Of a stretch of DNA of 9,381 nt, positions 1 through 6,395 are shown piece after piece. The DNA lies in assembly GCA_002438345.1 (NCBI GenBank), contig DJUJ01000121.1:1-9381 (forward strand), given 5' to 3'. This DNA is from Paenibacillus sp. UBA6285. Lineage in GTDB: Bacteria > Bacillota > Bacilli > Paenibacillales > Paenibacillaceae. Every line of letters starts with the position of its first letter. Position 1 is the stretch's first letter. The notes below the pieces were generated by a model. The model was not told the DNA's origin. It made no database searches and saw nothing but the letters and a program-made list of their open reading frames with translations. The position numbers and the translations under genes are program-made.

Positions 1-100
1 AAGTCCAAATATTCTCCGTAGTTACGACTGACTCCTTAAATGTATGATCTAGAAAGAACTTTTTCAGTGGCCTCGAACTATCTGCATGTGTCTTTTTTCA

Positions 101-1321
101 TCAATTAGTAAGAGTATTCAGTACTTCATCACTTATCTTCTCTGTAATTACCCTTTGGATCTTTCCATCATCTAGATAGACAATAGAAGGTACTGAATCT
201 ATTCCTAGCTTGGCAGCAAGTCCGGGTGACTTATATACATCTACCTTTGTGACCCTGACATCAGAATGGGATTGTTCAAATCCCTCAATTAGAGGTAATA
301 ACTCCCGACAGGAAGGATCGGTTGCATTCCATAAATAGACAACGGATGGTTTGCCTTGATTTAGAATTTGATGTTCATAGGTCTCACATTCAGAGATATA
401 CTTCTCTGCACCATACCCTGCAATGGCACCATCTCCGACAGCAGTAGCCACTTGCTTAAGGAACTTATCACATACATCTCCTGCCGCGAACACACCAGGT
501 ATATTCGTTTCCATTTTCTCATTGACACGTACGTAGCCACTTCGATTCAAATCTACTACACCAGTTAAGATTTCTGTGTTCGGCGTATATCCAATAAATA
601 AGAAACATGAATCAACCTTTACGTTTTGCAGTTCATTAGCTTTTAAATTTTTCAGGACGACGGAATTCAAGCGTTCTTCACCTTCGAATGAACTTACCAC
701 CGTGTTCCACATGAATTCCATTTTAGGATTTTCCAGTGCCTGAGTTTTAGCAATTTCATTACAATCCATTTTGCCATAATCATGCATGACAGAAACGATA
801 ACTTTATCTGCAAACTTGGTCAGAAACATTCCTTCTTCAATAGCTGCATCACCACTTCCAACAACCATAACCGTTTTTCCCGTATTTGCTGCAGCGTCAC
901 AGTTTGCACAGAAAGAAATTCCTTTATCATATAAGAACATATCCTCATTAGCTGCTCCTGTGATTCTTGGTTTTCCCCCACTGGCTATGATAATGACCTT
1001 GCACTCATAACGAACTCGAAAGGTTTCCACTATTTTCATATCTTCCGCTACCGAGATAGATTTTACATCTGTCATTTTGAAATCCACACCAAATTTTTTG
1101 GCTTGCTTATGAAATAGTCCCATAAGGTCTGTTCCGGTCGTTCCTTCAGGAAAACCAGGATAATTTTCTATTTCATTAGTATAAGTCGCAAGACCGCCTA
1201 CCAACGATTTTTCCAAGAGAAGTGTTTTTAATTTTGCTCGTCCACAATAGATTCCCGCTGTTAATCCAGCGGCCCCGCCACCGATAATGACAACATCATA
1301 CTGTTCTGTCTTCTTTTCCAT
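101..1321 (-). CDS. Thioredoxin-reductase-like FAD oxidoreductase fused to a C-terminal thioredoxin-fold domain
   Basis: Predicted cytoplasmic flavoprotein disulfide reductase of 406 residues. Residues 1-310 match the low-molecular-weight thioredoxin reductase fold: FAD-binding GGGAAG at 14-19, redox pair CANC at 138-141 followed by the acid D142, a second dinucleotide motif GSGDAA at 155-160, and the FAD-contacting FAAGD at 278-282. Bacterial thioredoxin reductases are about 310-320 residues, so residues 325-406 are an extra domain. It resembles thioredoxin, with W331 and a cis-proline motif SVPS at 376-379. Two features are odd. The thioredoxin site reads DPSC (335-338), so only the second cysteine remains. 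The HRRxxxR motif that normally follows the NADPH-binding strand is absent (around 178-190), so NADPH use is doubtful. The start is ATG, with AGGAGG at 1332-1337 ten bases upstream. It is the last gene of the YeeE-TusA-YeeE operon. I infer that it reduces a persulfide or disulfide formed on the TusA carrier or an imported sulfur compound; this is not shown by sequence. Confidence 0.88.
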   Translation of the reverse strand: MEKKTEQYDVVIIGGGAAGLTAGIYCGRAKLKTLLLEKSLVGGLATYTNEIENYPGFPEGTTGTDLMGLFHKQAKKFGVDFKMTDVKSISVAEDMKIVETFRVRYECKVIIIASGGKPRITGAANEDMFLYDKGISFCANCDAAANTGKTVMVVGSGDAAIEEGMFLTKFADKVIVSVMHDYGKMDCNEIAKTQALENPKMEFMWNTVVSSFEGEERLNSVVLKNLKANELQNVKVDSCFLFIGYTPNTEILTGVVDLNRSGYVRVNEKMETNIPGVFAAGDVCDKFLKQVATAVGDGAIAGYGAEKYISECETYEHQILNQGKPSVVYLWNATDPSCRELLPLIEGFEQSHSDVRVTKVDVYKSPGLAAKLGIDSVPSIVYLDDGKIQRVITEKISDEVLNTLTN

Positions 1322-1357
1322 TCCTTTTGTCCCTCCTATGTAGTCTGTGATTTCAAT

Positions 1358-1400
1358 AAAATAGGCTGACTCTCGTCAGCACTATAAGCTCAGCCTATTT
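1358..1400 (-). terminator. Intergenic hairpin, possible partial terminator or attenuator before the flavoprotein gene
   Basis: An 11-bp perfect stem pairs 1359-1369 with 1390-1400. In the transcribed (minus) direction it is followed by a moderately T-rich tail, TATT. It lies between the stop codon of the second YeeE half and the ribosome binding site of the flavoprotein gene. A second, mutually exclusive hairpin uses part of the same arm: GCTGAC at 1365-1370 with GTCAGC at 1375-1380, loop of 4. The weak T tract suggests partial termination or RNA-end protection that lowers expression of the last gene, rather than a full stop. Confidence 0.5.
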
Positions 1401-1406
1401 CACTTT

Positions 1407-1967
1407 TCACATAAAGAATTTGGCTAATAATTTACTGCCTATAAATGCACCAACCAGCAGGAACAATCCAAAAATCCATCCTGAAAGCGATAAAGAGGCT
1501 ATAGCCGTAAACAATGCACCTATATTACAACCATTAGCCAGTCTAGCTCCGTACCCCATGAGCAAACCACCAAGTACCGCTGCTACAACCTGCTTTTTGG
1601 ACTTAATTTTCTTCAGCTTGAATTCGGAAGCAAACAAAGTCGCTGCTAATGCACCTAAGATAATCCCTACATTTCGAATGGATCCACCATCATTCAAAAA
1701 TCCGGAAGATAATGTTTTTTGTGCTTTTTCCGAACTAAAATATGCCCATTGATCTACATTTCCGCCTGCTAATCGATACAACCAAGCTCCCCAATCTGCA
1801 AAAGCGCTAGTTACTCCCCATCCTTTAGAGAAAACGGCCAGATGTGCTGTAGCAAACACAGCGAGAAGTACAGCTCCAGTTACATAAGTAAACGGTTCTT
1901 TGAGCAAGCGCTTGTAAAAGCGGTTAGACGATATCTTCAACCAGAATTCGTTCACCGTTTCATTCAC
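1407..1967 (-). CDS. YeeE/YedE family membrane protein, C-terminal-half type (TsuA-like)
   Basis: Integral membrane protein of 186 residues, related to the C-terminal half of the YeeE/YedE (TsuA) thiosulfate transporter family. Full-length members are roughly 330-350 residues, so this is a half-size subunit. Hydrophobic segments are visible at about 27-46, 98-114, 126-142 and 158-178. The diagnostic motif GYGARLANGCNIGALF spans 138-153. Its C147 matches the kind of pore-lining cysteine that TsuA uses to pass thiosulfate. Translation most likely starts at GTG (1965-1967), with AGGA-type purines just upstream; an ATG three bases further in is in another frame and stops at once. The gene follows the TusA gene by 22 bp, and its N-terminal partner is encoded upstream at 2284-2973. 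I infer that the two halves form one channel. Whether the substrate is thiosulfate, another sulfane-sulfur compound or a selenium compound cannot be decided here. Confidence 0.85.
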   Translation of the reverse strand: MNETVNEFWLKISSNRFYKRLLKEPFTYVTGAVLLAVFATAHLAVFSKGWGVTSAFADWGAWLYRLAGGNVDQWAYFSSEKAQKTLSSGFLNDGGSIRNVGIILGALAATLFASEFKLKKIKSKKQVVAAVLGGLLMGYGARLANGCNIGALFTAIASLSLSGWIFGLFLLVGAFIGSKLLAKFFM

Positions 1968-1989
1968 CGTCCTTTCCTAGTAACCGATC

Positions 1990-2217
1990 CTATTTTATCT
2001 TCTCAATAACAACTTCCCATTCACCATCATCAACCTCTTCGATTTCCACATTATGTCCCTGTTTTCTCGCCCATTCTGGAACGTTCTTCATTGCGCAGCT
2101 ATGATCTATAGCCACTACTAGTACATCACCTACATTGAGTTCAGTCATTTTCTTTTCTGTTCTCATTAACGGAACCGGACAAGCTTCTCCCATGCAATCA
2201 AGTGTAAATTCAGCCAT
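1990..2217 (-). CDS. TusA/SirA-family sulfur carrier protein (TsuB-like)
   Basis: Small cytoplasmic sulfur-transfer protein of 75 residues, the usual TusA length. The family signature CMGEACPVP occupies residues 8-16; C13 of the CPxP motif is the expected sulfur-accepting cysteine. A second conserved block, DHSCA at 38-42, is typical of TusA proteins associated with YeeE/YedE transporters. An upstream GTG at 2227-2229 would add four residues, but it overlaps the purine-rich ribosome binding site AAAGGTGG (2226-2233). I therefore choose the ATG at 2215-2217, eight bases downstream of that site. The gene sits between the two halves of the transporter, so co-expression is near certain. In TsuA-TsuB systems the TusA-like partner takes sulfur from thiosulfate entering through the channel. 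I infer the same role, as a persulfide carrier to later sulfur metabolism. Confidence 0.92.
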   Translation of the reverse strand: MAEFTLDCMGEACPVPLMRTEKKMTELNVGDVLVVAIDHSCAMKNVPEWARKQGHNVEIEEVDDGEWEVVIEKIK

Positions 2218-2283
2218 CTTGAAAACCACCTTTAATTTTTATTTGGATATACCATAGTGAAATAATTCACGTAATAACTTAAA

Positions 2284-2973
2284 CTAATCTGCACTACCCA
2301 TCTTTTTCTCTTGCCATTTAACTGCAGCGATGTACAACAGTAGAATAATCAGGAACTGAACAACCAGTGCCCCAAGCCAACCAAATACATCTGGCAAAAA
2401 TACAGTTGGTGCATCCTTTATAACGTTAGCTCTCCACCAACCCATATCATGTGATCCCCAAAGCGAACCGATGACAAAGAATACAAGTGACAGCATCTGC
2501 ATCGTAAAACCTTCACCTACACGCATCAATGTACCCGAAGCGCAGCCACCCGCGATAACCATGCCAATTCCGAATAATACAGCACCAATGATCAATGCGA
2601 AGCTGATCTGACCTACATTGTCCATCCCAGGAATCGGTTTACCTTGTAGAAACGCTGGGTACTTAATGGCCGTAAATCCGATCGTAGCGAGGGAAAAAGC
2701 AATCAGTACAGCTCTTGTAACCGATGTGCTGCCTGTAATACATGGATCTCTAAGTGATGCGGTAAAGCAGAAACGTGATCTTTGCAAAATAACTCCAAAC
2801 GAAATACCGAAAAGCAGGTAGACAACCATTTTATCGTGGGCTTGGTCTAAGAAAAAACCAAATCCAATAATGAGAACGGTGACCAACAATGCGATGGGCA
2901 ACTGACTCTTTTTTGGTTTTCTAGGAGCTCTGGTTCGGGTTGATCTCGTTTCGGGACTTACGGTTTGCCCCAT
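2284..2973 (-). CDS. YeeE/YedE family membrane protein, N-terminal-half type (TsuA-like)
   Basis: Integral membrane protein of 229 residues, corresponding to the N-terminal half of YeeE/YedE transporters. A strongly basic stretch of about 23 residues precedes the first hydrophobic segment and should lie in the cytoplasm. Hydrophobic segments are at about 25-42, 49-63, 87-103, 123-143, 159-173 and 197-217. Two family motifs are clear: QRSRFCFTASLRD at 64-76 with C69, and GGCASGTLMRVGEG at 142-155 with C144. Such conserved cysteines are the thiosulfate-relay residues of TsuA. The ATG start has a GGAGG site at 2983-2987. It is the first gene of the minus-strand operon and diverges from the LysR-type regulator. 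The gap to the TusA gene (66 bp) holds only a weak 5-bp hairpin. I infer that it pairs with the 186-residue half encoded downstream. Confidence 0.87.
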   Translation of the reverse strand: MGQTVSPETRSTRTRAPRKPKKSQLPIALLVTVLIIGFGFFLDQAHDKMVVYLLFGISFGVILQRSRFCFTASLRDPCITGSTSVTRAVLIAFSLATIGFTAIKYPAFLQGKPIPGMDNVGQISFALIIGAVLFGIGMVIAGGCASGTLMRVGEGFTMQMLSLVFFVIGSLWGSHDMGWWRANVIKDAPTVFLPDVFGWLGALVVQFLIILLLYIAAVKWQEKKMGSAD

Positions 2974-3016
2974 AGTCTAACACCTCCATCGTTTTTATGT
3001 AATTGACTATGTGAAA

Positions 3017-3045
3017 ATAATAACATACTTATTTATGCTGTGGTT
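3017..3045 (-). promoter_or_regulatory. Candidate promoter of the YeeE-TusA operon
   Basis: A -10-like TATTAT lies at 3017-3022 on the minus strand. Seventeen bases upstream the -35 position (3040-3045) reads AACCAC, a poor match to TTGACA. A weak -35 element is what one expects for a promoter that needs a LysR-type activator, and the proximal operator half-site overlaps it. The start of transcription would fall near 3010, about 37 bases before the start codon at 2973. Assigned by eye, without experimental support. Confidence 0.4.
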
Positions 3046-3070
3046 ATCTGCTTTCTTTATGCTGTATAAG
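3032..3070. promoter_or_regulatory. Candidate LysR-type operator: T-N11-A palindrome plus repeated half-site
   Basis: The 10-base word TTTATGCTGT occurs twice as a direct repeat, at 3032-3041 and 3056-3065, 24 bp apart. The copy nearer the regulator is a palindrome, TTAT-N5-ATAA (3057-3069), which fits the T-N11-A rule of LysR-type binding sites. The other copy keeps only the left arm and overlaps the -35 region of the divergent operon. This is the classic recognition-site/activation-site layout for a LysR-type protein next to its own gene. The coinducer is unknown. Confidence 0.5.
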
Positions 3071-3147
3071 TGTTACTAATGGCACAGATGGAGCGTAATC
3101 AAGTATGCTATAGTTTGCACTAACAGCGGGCAACAGGAGGAATAAGT

Positions 3148-4032
3148 ATGAATATGGAAACGCTTAAATTTTTTTTAGATATAGCTTCGTTAAAAAGTAT
3201 ATCTAAAGCAGCTCAGAAATCTCATATCACCCAATCCGCACTTAGTCAGCAGTTGAAATCTTGGGAGAATACCCTGGGTTCTGAACTTTTTGTGAGAAGT
3301 AATAAAGGGGCCAGCCTAACTGAAGCAGGGATTATTGCGGAGAAGTACGCGGAGCAAATCTGTAAATTGTATGATGATATGATCACAGAAATCAATCATT
3401 TACAGCCAACACAACAGGAGCTGTCTATTTATGCGATTCCAGAAGTATGTAATTATGCCCTGCCTTGTACCTTATATGAGGTGAAAAAACATTTTCCCAA
3501 TTGCCATATCACTTTAAATGAAGGGGCATCGTCCTTAGTAGAAGAACGTTTACTTCTTGAAGAAGGTGATATCGGCTTTATTTCCGGTCCTTCTCCGAAA
3601 TCCGAATTAAGCTCCCATATGGTATTTTCAGATCAAGTTATGTTGGTGGCAAGCAATACGACCGTTTGTCCTGATAAAATTACACTGAATGAGCTCCCCA
3701 AATATCCTTTGATTTGGTCCTCACAGCTTCATTGTGTGCAAAGGACTTTAAATGACGTATCTGTGGGGGATCTTAAATTAAATATACTTTTTAATCTGGA
3801 CTCCCTTGAGGCAGTAAAGCTGGCTGCCATTAGAGGGCATGGTCTCGCCTTTCTCCCCTATATGTCCATAAAAAAAGAGTTGTATAGTAAACAACTCAAG
3901 ATCATTCCTATTGATCAGTTCCAGGTCAATAACGATGTCTACTTGATAAAGAAACAAACTCAACGCTGTGACAACGATACGAAACAGTTAATTCGGTATA
4001 TTGAAAAGACTTTAATAGATACTTTGTGTTGA
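3148..4032 (+). CDS. LysR-type transcriptional regulator
   Basis: DNA-binding regulator of 294 residues, the usual LysR length and the only plus-strand gene here. An N-terminal winged helix-turn-helix covers about residues 1-60, with the typical SISKAAQKSHITQSALSQQL at 18-37 and LFVRSNKGASLTEAG at 46-60. A linker helix follows, then a substrate-binding domain from about residue 90 to the end. The start ATG has a perfect AGGAGG at 3135-3140 with seven bases of spacing. It is divergent from the YeeE-TusA operon and convergent with a second TusA-like gene, so it probably controls sulfur genes on both sides. In Firmicutes, LysR-type proteins such as CysL and YtlI control sulfur assimilation. I cannot place this one as an orthologue of either. 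A TATAGT at 3109-3114 could be its own -10 element. Confidence 0.93.
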   Translation: MNMETLKFFLDIASLKSISKAAQKSHITQSALSQQLKSWENTLGSELFVRSNKGASLTEAGIIAEKYAEQICKLYDDMITEINHLQPTQQELSIYAIPEVCNYALPCTLYEVKKHFPNCHITLNEGASSLVEERLLLEEGDIGFISGPSPKSELSSHMVFSDQVMLVASNTTVCPDKITLNELPKYPLIWSSQLHCVQRTLNDVSVGDLKLNILFNLDSLEAVKLAAIRGHGLAFLPYMSIKKELYSKQLKIIPIDQFQVNNDVYLIKKQTQRCDNDTKQLIRYIEKTLIDTLC

Positions 4033-4034
4033 GC

Positions 4035-4250
4035 CTAAACCTCAATCGTAATTTCCCATACTCCATTAATCACTTCTTGAATGGAACATTTTAAATTTGA
4101 ACCACGACAGTAATCCGTGATGGAAACTTTTGCGCAGCTATGATCAGTAACTAACATCACTTTTTCACCCTTTTGAATAGCTTTTTGATGTTTCTTTAAC
4201 ATCATTACAGGTACTGGGCAGATTTCTCCCAGACAATCAATTTCAATCAT
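4035..4250 (-). CDS. Second TusA/SirA-family sulfur carrier protein
   Basis: Sulfur-carrier protein of 71 residues, clearly a paralogue of the protein encoded at 1990-2217. It shares the CLGEICPVP signature at 6-14, with C11 as the likely sulfur-accepting residue, and the DHSCA block at 36-40. It differs by two more cysteines, C48 and C55. Much of the central helix region has diverged, so it is an old paralogue rather than a fresh duplicate. The start ATG is preceded by GGAGGT at about 4257-4262. The gene follows the Nudix gene by 33 bp on the same strand with no terminator between, and may be read through from it. Its stop codon lies only 2 bp from that of the convergent LysR-type gene. I infer a role as an alternative or downstream partner in the same sulfur relay, but no interaction partner can be read from sequence. 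Confidence 0.9.
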   Translation of the reverse strand: MIEIDCLGEICPVPVMMLKKHQKAIQKGEKVMLVTDHSCAKVSITDYCRGSNLKCSIQEVINGVWEITIEV

Positions 4251-4283
4251 GAAGTTACCTCCATTCCATAGATCATTAAAGTT

Positions 4284-4718
4284 CTAATAATGACCCAGCA
4301 TTATTTTCTTCACAAAAGGTGTTAATTCGAGGCTGTTTAATTGTTTGATTTCTATCCACTGTGACCCCTCAGAGTCTTGTCCGTCCCCTTCGATCTTAAG
4401 CTCAAAGTTCATATCTAACAATGAAACATTATATATGATCCCTATATGGTGTAACTCTTCTAACTGGGTATCACTGTATGGATAAATTAACGTATAGGAA
4501 ATGGAATCATGAAGCATCCCTTTTAAACTTGTAATTCCGGTCTCTTCCCAAAACTCCCTCTTAAGGGTCTCATAAGGCTCCTCTCCAAACTCTATAGATC
4601 CACCTGGAAAGTCCCACTTTCCCGTATGAGGGCCTCTTGCTTTCTTAATTAGTAATACTTTATCGTTCTTCACTAAGACTCCATACACTCCAAGATGAGT
4701 ATATTTTATCATTTCCAT
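4284..4718 (-). CDS. Nudix hydrolase
   Basis: Cytoplasmic hydrolase of 144 residues that should cleave a nucleoside diphosphate linked to another group. A full Nudix box is visible at residues 40-62: G40, E46, then R54-E55-F56-x-E58-E59-x-G61-I62. These residues bind the divalent metal and catalyse the reaction. The surrounding VYGVLVKNDKVLLIKK and KWDFPGGSIEFGE are typical of MutT/ADP-ribose-type members, but the family is too broad to name the substrate. The start ATG at 4716-4718 has a GGGGGAGGT site six bases upstream. It overlaps the end of the PhzF-family gene by 10 bp, which points to translational coupling in one operon. A second in-frame ATG lies two codons downstream and is less well placed relative to the ribosome binding site. 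Confidence 0.93.
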   Translation of the reverse strand: MEMIKYTHLGVYGVLVKNDKVLLIKKARGPHTGKWDFPGGSIEFGEEPYETLKREFWEETGITSLKGMLHDSISYTLIYPYSDTQLEELHHIGIIYNVSLLDMNFELKIEGDGQDSEGSQWIEIKQLNSLELTPFVKKIMLGHY

Positions 4719-5602
4719 AAATCTACCTCCCCCACAAACACCGCAGTTCCAGAAATAAAGACATCCATTCTATCAGAATCTAATCGATACACTACTACAT
4801 TTACTTTCCCATCTCTACCGATTTCTTGTCCTTGTTCTACAACAAATTGGATCGAGTCCATATGCGGATCAATATATTTTAAATAATAAGCCCCCATAAC
4901 TCCGGATGCTGTACCTGTTTCTGAATCCTCAACGGTTCCCGAAAAAGGCGATGAGAAATGTCTAGCATGCATTAATGAGTGTAGATCAAAAGTTTGGAGT
5001 GAAAATGGGTGTATCGATGCTTTTGGAAGCTGCGTTAAAAACTCCGGAAACAACGAGTTTATCGGTTTCATTTTATTAAAGCTATCTATACTCTTAATTG
5101 GGACTAATAGAGTCCATGCGCCAGTACAGCCATAAACAATAGGCAGATCCTCTTCTATCTCATCAAGGGTTAAACCTATGGCGTGCGCAAGCTTCCCTCT
5201 ATCACCGTTAAATTCAATAAACTTCGGTTGATCTTGCTTCATTTTTATCATTAATTGATTGTCATTATTGAAGCTAAATTGGATTGGCAATACTCCTACA
5301 TTTGTTTCGATATTTATAGAGCTAACCTCTCCAAGAACATCTGTTGTTTTTAAAGCATACAAAGAAGCCATAGTGGCATGCCCACAAAGATTGATCTCAT
5401 GTCCTGGAGTAAAGAATTTCAGTCTTAAATCAGCTACATCTGACGGGACTACAAAAACTGTTTCGTTAAAGCCTACCTTGTGAGCAATAGATTGCATGTC
5501 ACTTTCACTCAAATGAGCCGCATCTAATACTACTCTAGCTGGATTCCCTTTGTTCGGATAGGGAGAAAAAGCATCATAATGAAGGACTTTGACATTGTAC
5601 AC
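4709..5602 (-). CDS. PhzF family isomerase/epimerase
   Basis: Predicted cytoplasmic enzyme of 297 residues in the PhzF / diaminopimelate-epimerase-like fold, made of two similar halves. PhzF itself isomerises trans-2,3-dihydro-3-hydroxyanthranilate in phenazine synthesis, but most Bacillales relatives have no known substrate and no phenazine genes are present here. Visible family features are NKGNPARVV at 17-25, GFNETVFV at 44-51 with E47 as the expected catalytic acid, PGHEINLCGHAT at 66-77, and EDSETGTASG at 225-234. The start is GTG (5600-5602), supported by a strong AAAGGAGGG site at 5609-5617; no in-frame ATG fits better. It lies 42 bp after the DUF5071 gene, and its last codons overlap the Nudix start. 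Calling it a phenazine gene would be wrong on this evidence. Confidence 0.92.
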   Translation of the reverse strand: MYNVKVLHYDAFSPYPNKGNPARVVLDAAHLSESDMQSIAHKVGFNETVFVVPSDVADLRLKFFTPGHEINLCGHATMASLYALKTTDVLGEVSSINIETNVGVLPIQFSFNNDNQLMIKMKQDQPKFIEFNGDRGKLAHAIGLTLDEIEEDLPIVYGCTGAWTLLVPIKSIDSFNKMKPINSLFPEFLTQLPKASIHPFSLQTFDLHSLMHARHFSSPFSGTVEDSETGTASGVMGAYYLKYIDPHMDSIQFVVEQGQEIGRDGKVNVVVYRLDSDRMDVFISGTAVFVGEVDLWK

Positions 5603-5644
5603 TGGTAACCCTCCTTTATTTAGAATCAGTAAAGTTTGCTAACT

Positions 5645-6376
5645 TCATGATGTGAGACACTCTGCTGTGAAAATTTCTATTTCACTGCAAACTTCTTGGC
5701 GTTTAGATATCGCATTACATATATAAAAACGTTCTTTATTGTGCTCATGAAACTGTTTAATTACATTAGGCTGCTGATTGAAGAATTCTTTATGAAGAGC
5801 TTCACAATCAATTTCAGGATGAGTATCATGAAGTTCCTTGAGTTCAAATACAAGGACATCTTTTTTGCGCTGGATTATTTCACAGACTACTTCTTTTGAG
5901 TACATACTATGAGCTAATAAGATTCTTAATGCCAATAGGTCATTGGCTTTTTCCTGTGAAATTTTAATTAATTCTTCTTGAATCTGTAGGACTTGTTTCT
6001 TATTCCAATGATCAATTAATACTTCAAAAATCCAATACACCCATTCTTCATCATCACTGTGTTGATTTAGTACATCTTTAACATATGGAATCATCGGATC
6101 CCCTATTTCAAGTAAAAAATCAGCTATTTCCCCCGCACCTGGCCAATTTGTATCTTGTATCCATTCAAGTAAACCCGACAATATGCTTTTCACACGTGGA
6201 TATCCTAAACGTATGACTGTTTCAGCCGCTCCATCCCAATAATCTTTTGAAATGGGCTGCAATAATAAATGAAGATCCTCTTCCTTAATATTTTGCAGCT
6301 TATGAATTGCATCTTCCTTTTCCTCTTCGGATACACTCCATGATAACTTTTCGATTAAACTCGATATGTTTTCCAT
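5645..6376 (-). CDS. DUF5071 domain protein with long C-terminal extension
   Basis: Protein of 243 residues with no known function. Residues about 5-105 carry the DUF5071 pattern, an all-helical HEAT-like domain; the hallmark blocks are DYWDGAAETVIRLGYPRV at 45-62 and LLEWIQDTNWPGAGEIADFL at 69-88. The rest (about 120-243) is also mostly helical and charged but has no motif that I recognise. It is soluble, with no signal peptide or membrane segment. A GTG at 6383-6385 would add three residues, but it lies inside the AAGGTGG ribosome binding site, so I use the ATG at 6374-6376. It follows the serine hydrolase stop by 19 bp, which argues for one transcript. DUF5071 proteins in Bacillales are often small proteins of unknown or possibly immunity-like role; that is a weak inference. 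Confidence 0.8.
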   Translation of the reverse strand: MENISSLIEKLSWSVSEEEKEDAIHKLQNIKEEDLHLLLQPISKDYWDGAAETVIRLGYPRVKSILSGLLEWIQDTNWPGAGEIADFLLEIGDPMIPYVKDVLNQHSDDEEWVYWIFEVLIDHWNKKQVLQIQEELIKISQEKANDLLALRILLAHSMYSKEVVCEIIQRKKDVLVFELKELHDTHPEIDCEALHKEFFNQQPNVIKQFHEHNKERFYICNAISKRQEVCSEIEIFTAECLTS

Positions 6377-6395
6377 TACATCCACCTTCTTTTGA

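Noticed and set aside
1420..1752. Plus-strand open frame of 110 codons opposite the second transporter half
   Set aside because: It is antisense to a clear membrane protein gene, with no ribosome binding site and no recognisable domain; it is a shadow frame.
2257..2270. Palindrome GTGAA-ATAA-TTCAC between the first transporter half and the tusA-like gene
   Set aside because: Only a 5-bp AT-rich stem and no T tract, so it is not a terminator; it is short enough to occur by chance.
4709..5602. Phenazine biosynthesis as the role of the PhzF-family gene
   Set aside because: No other phenazine genes are nearby, and the family is broad with many unrelated or unknown substrates.
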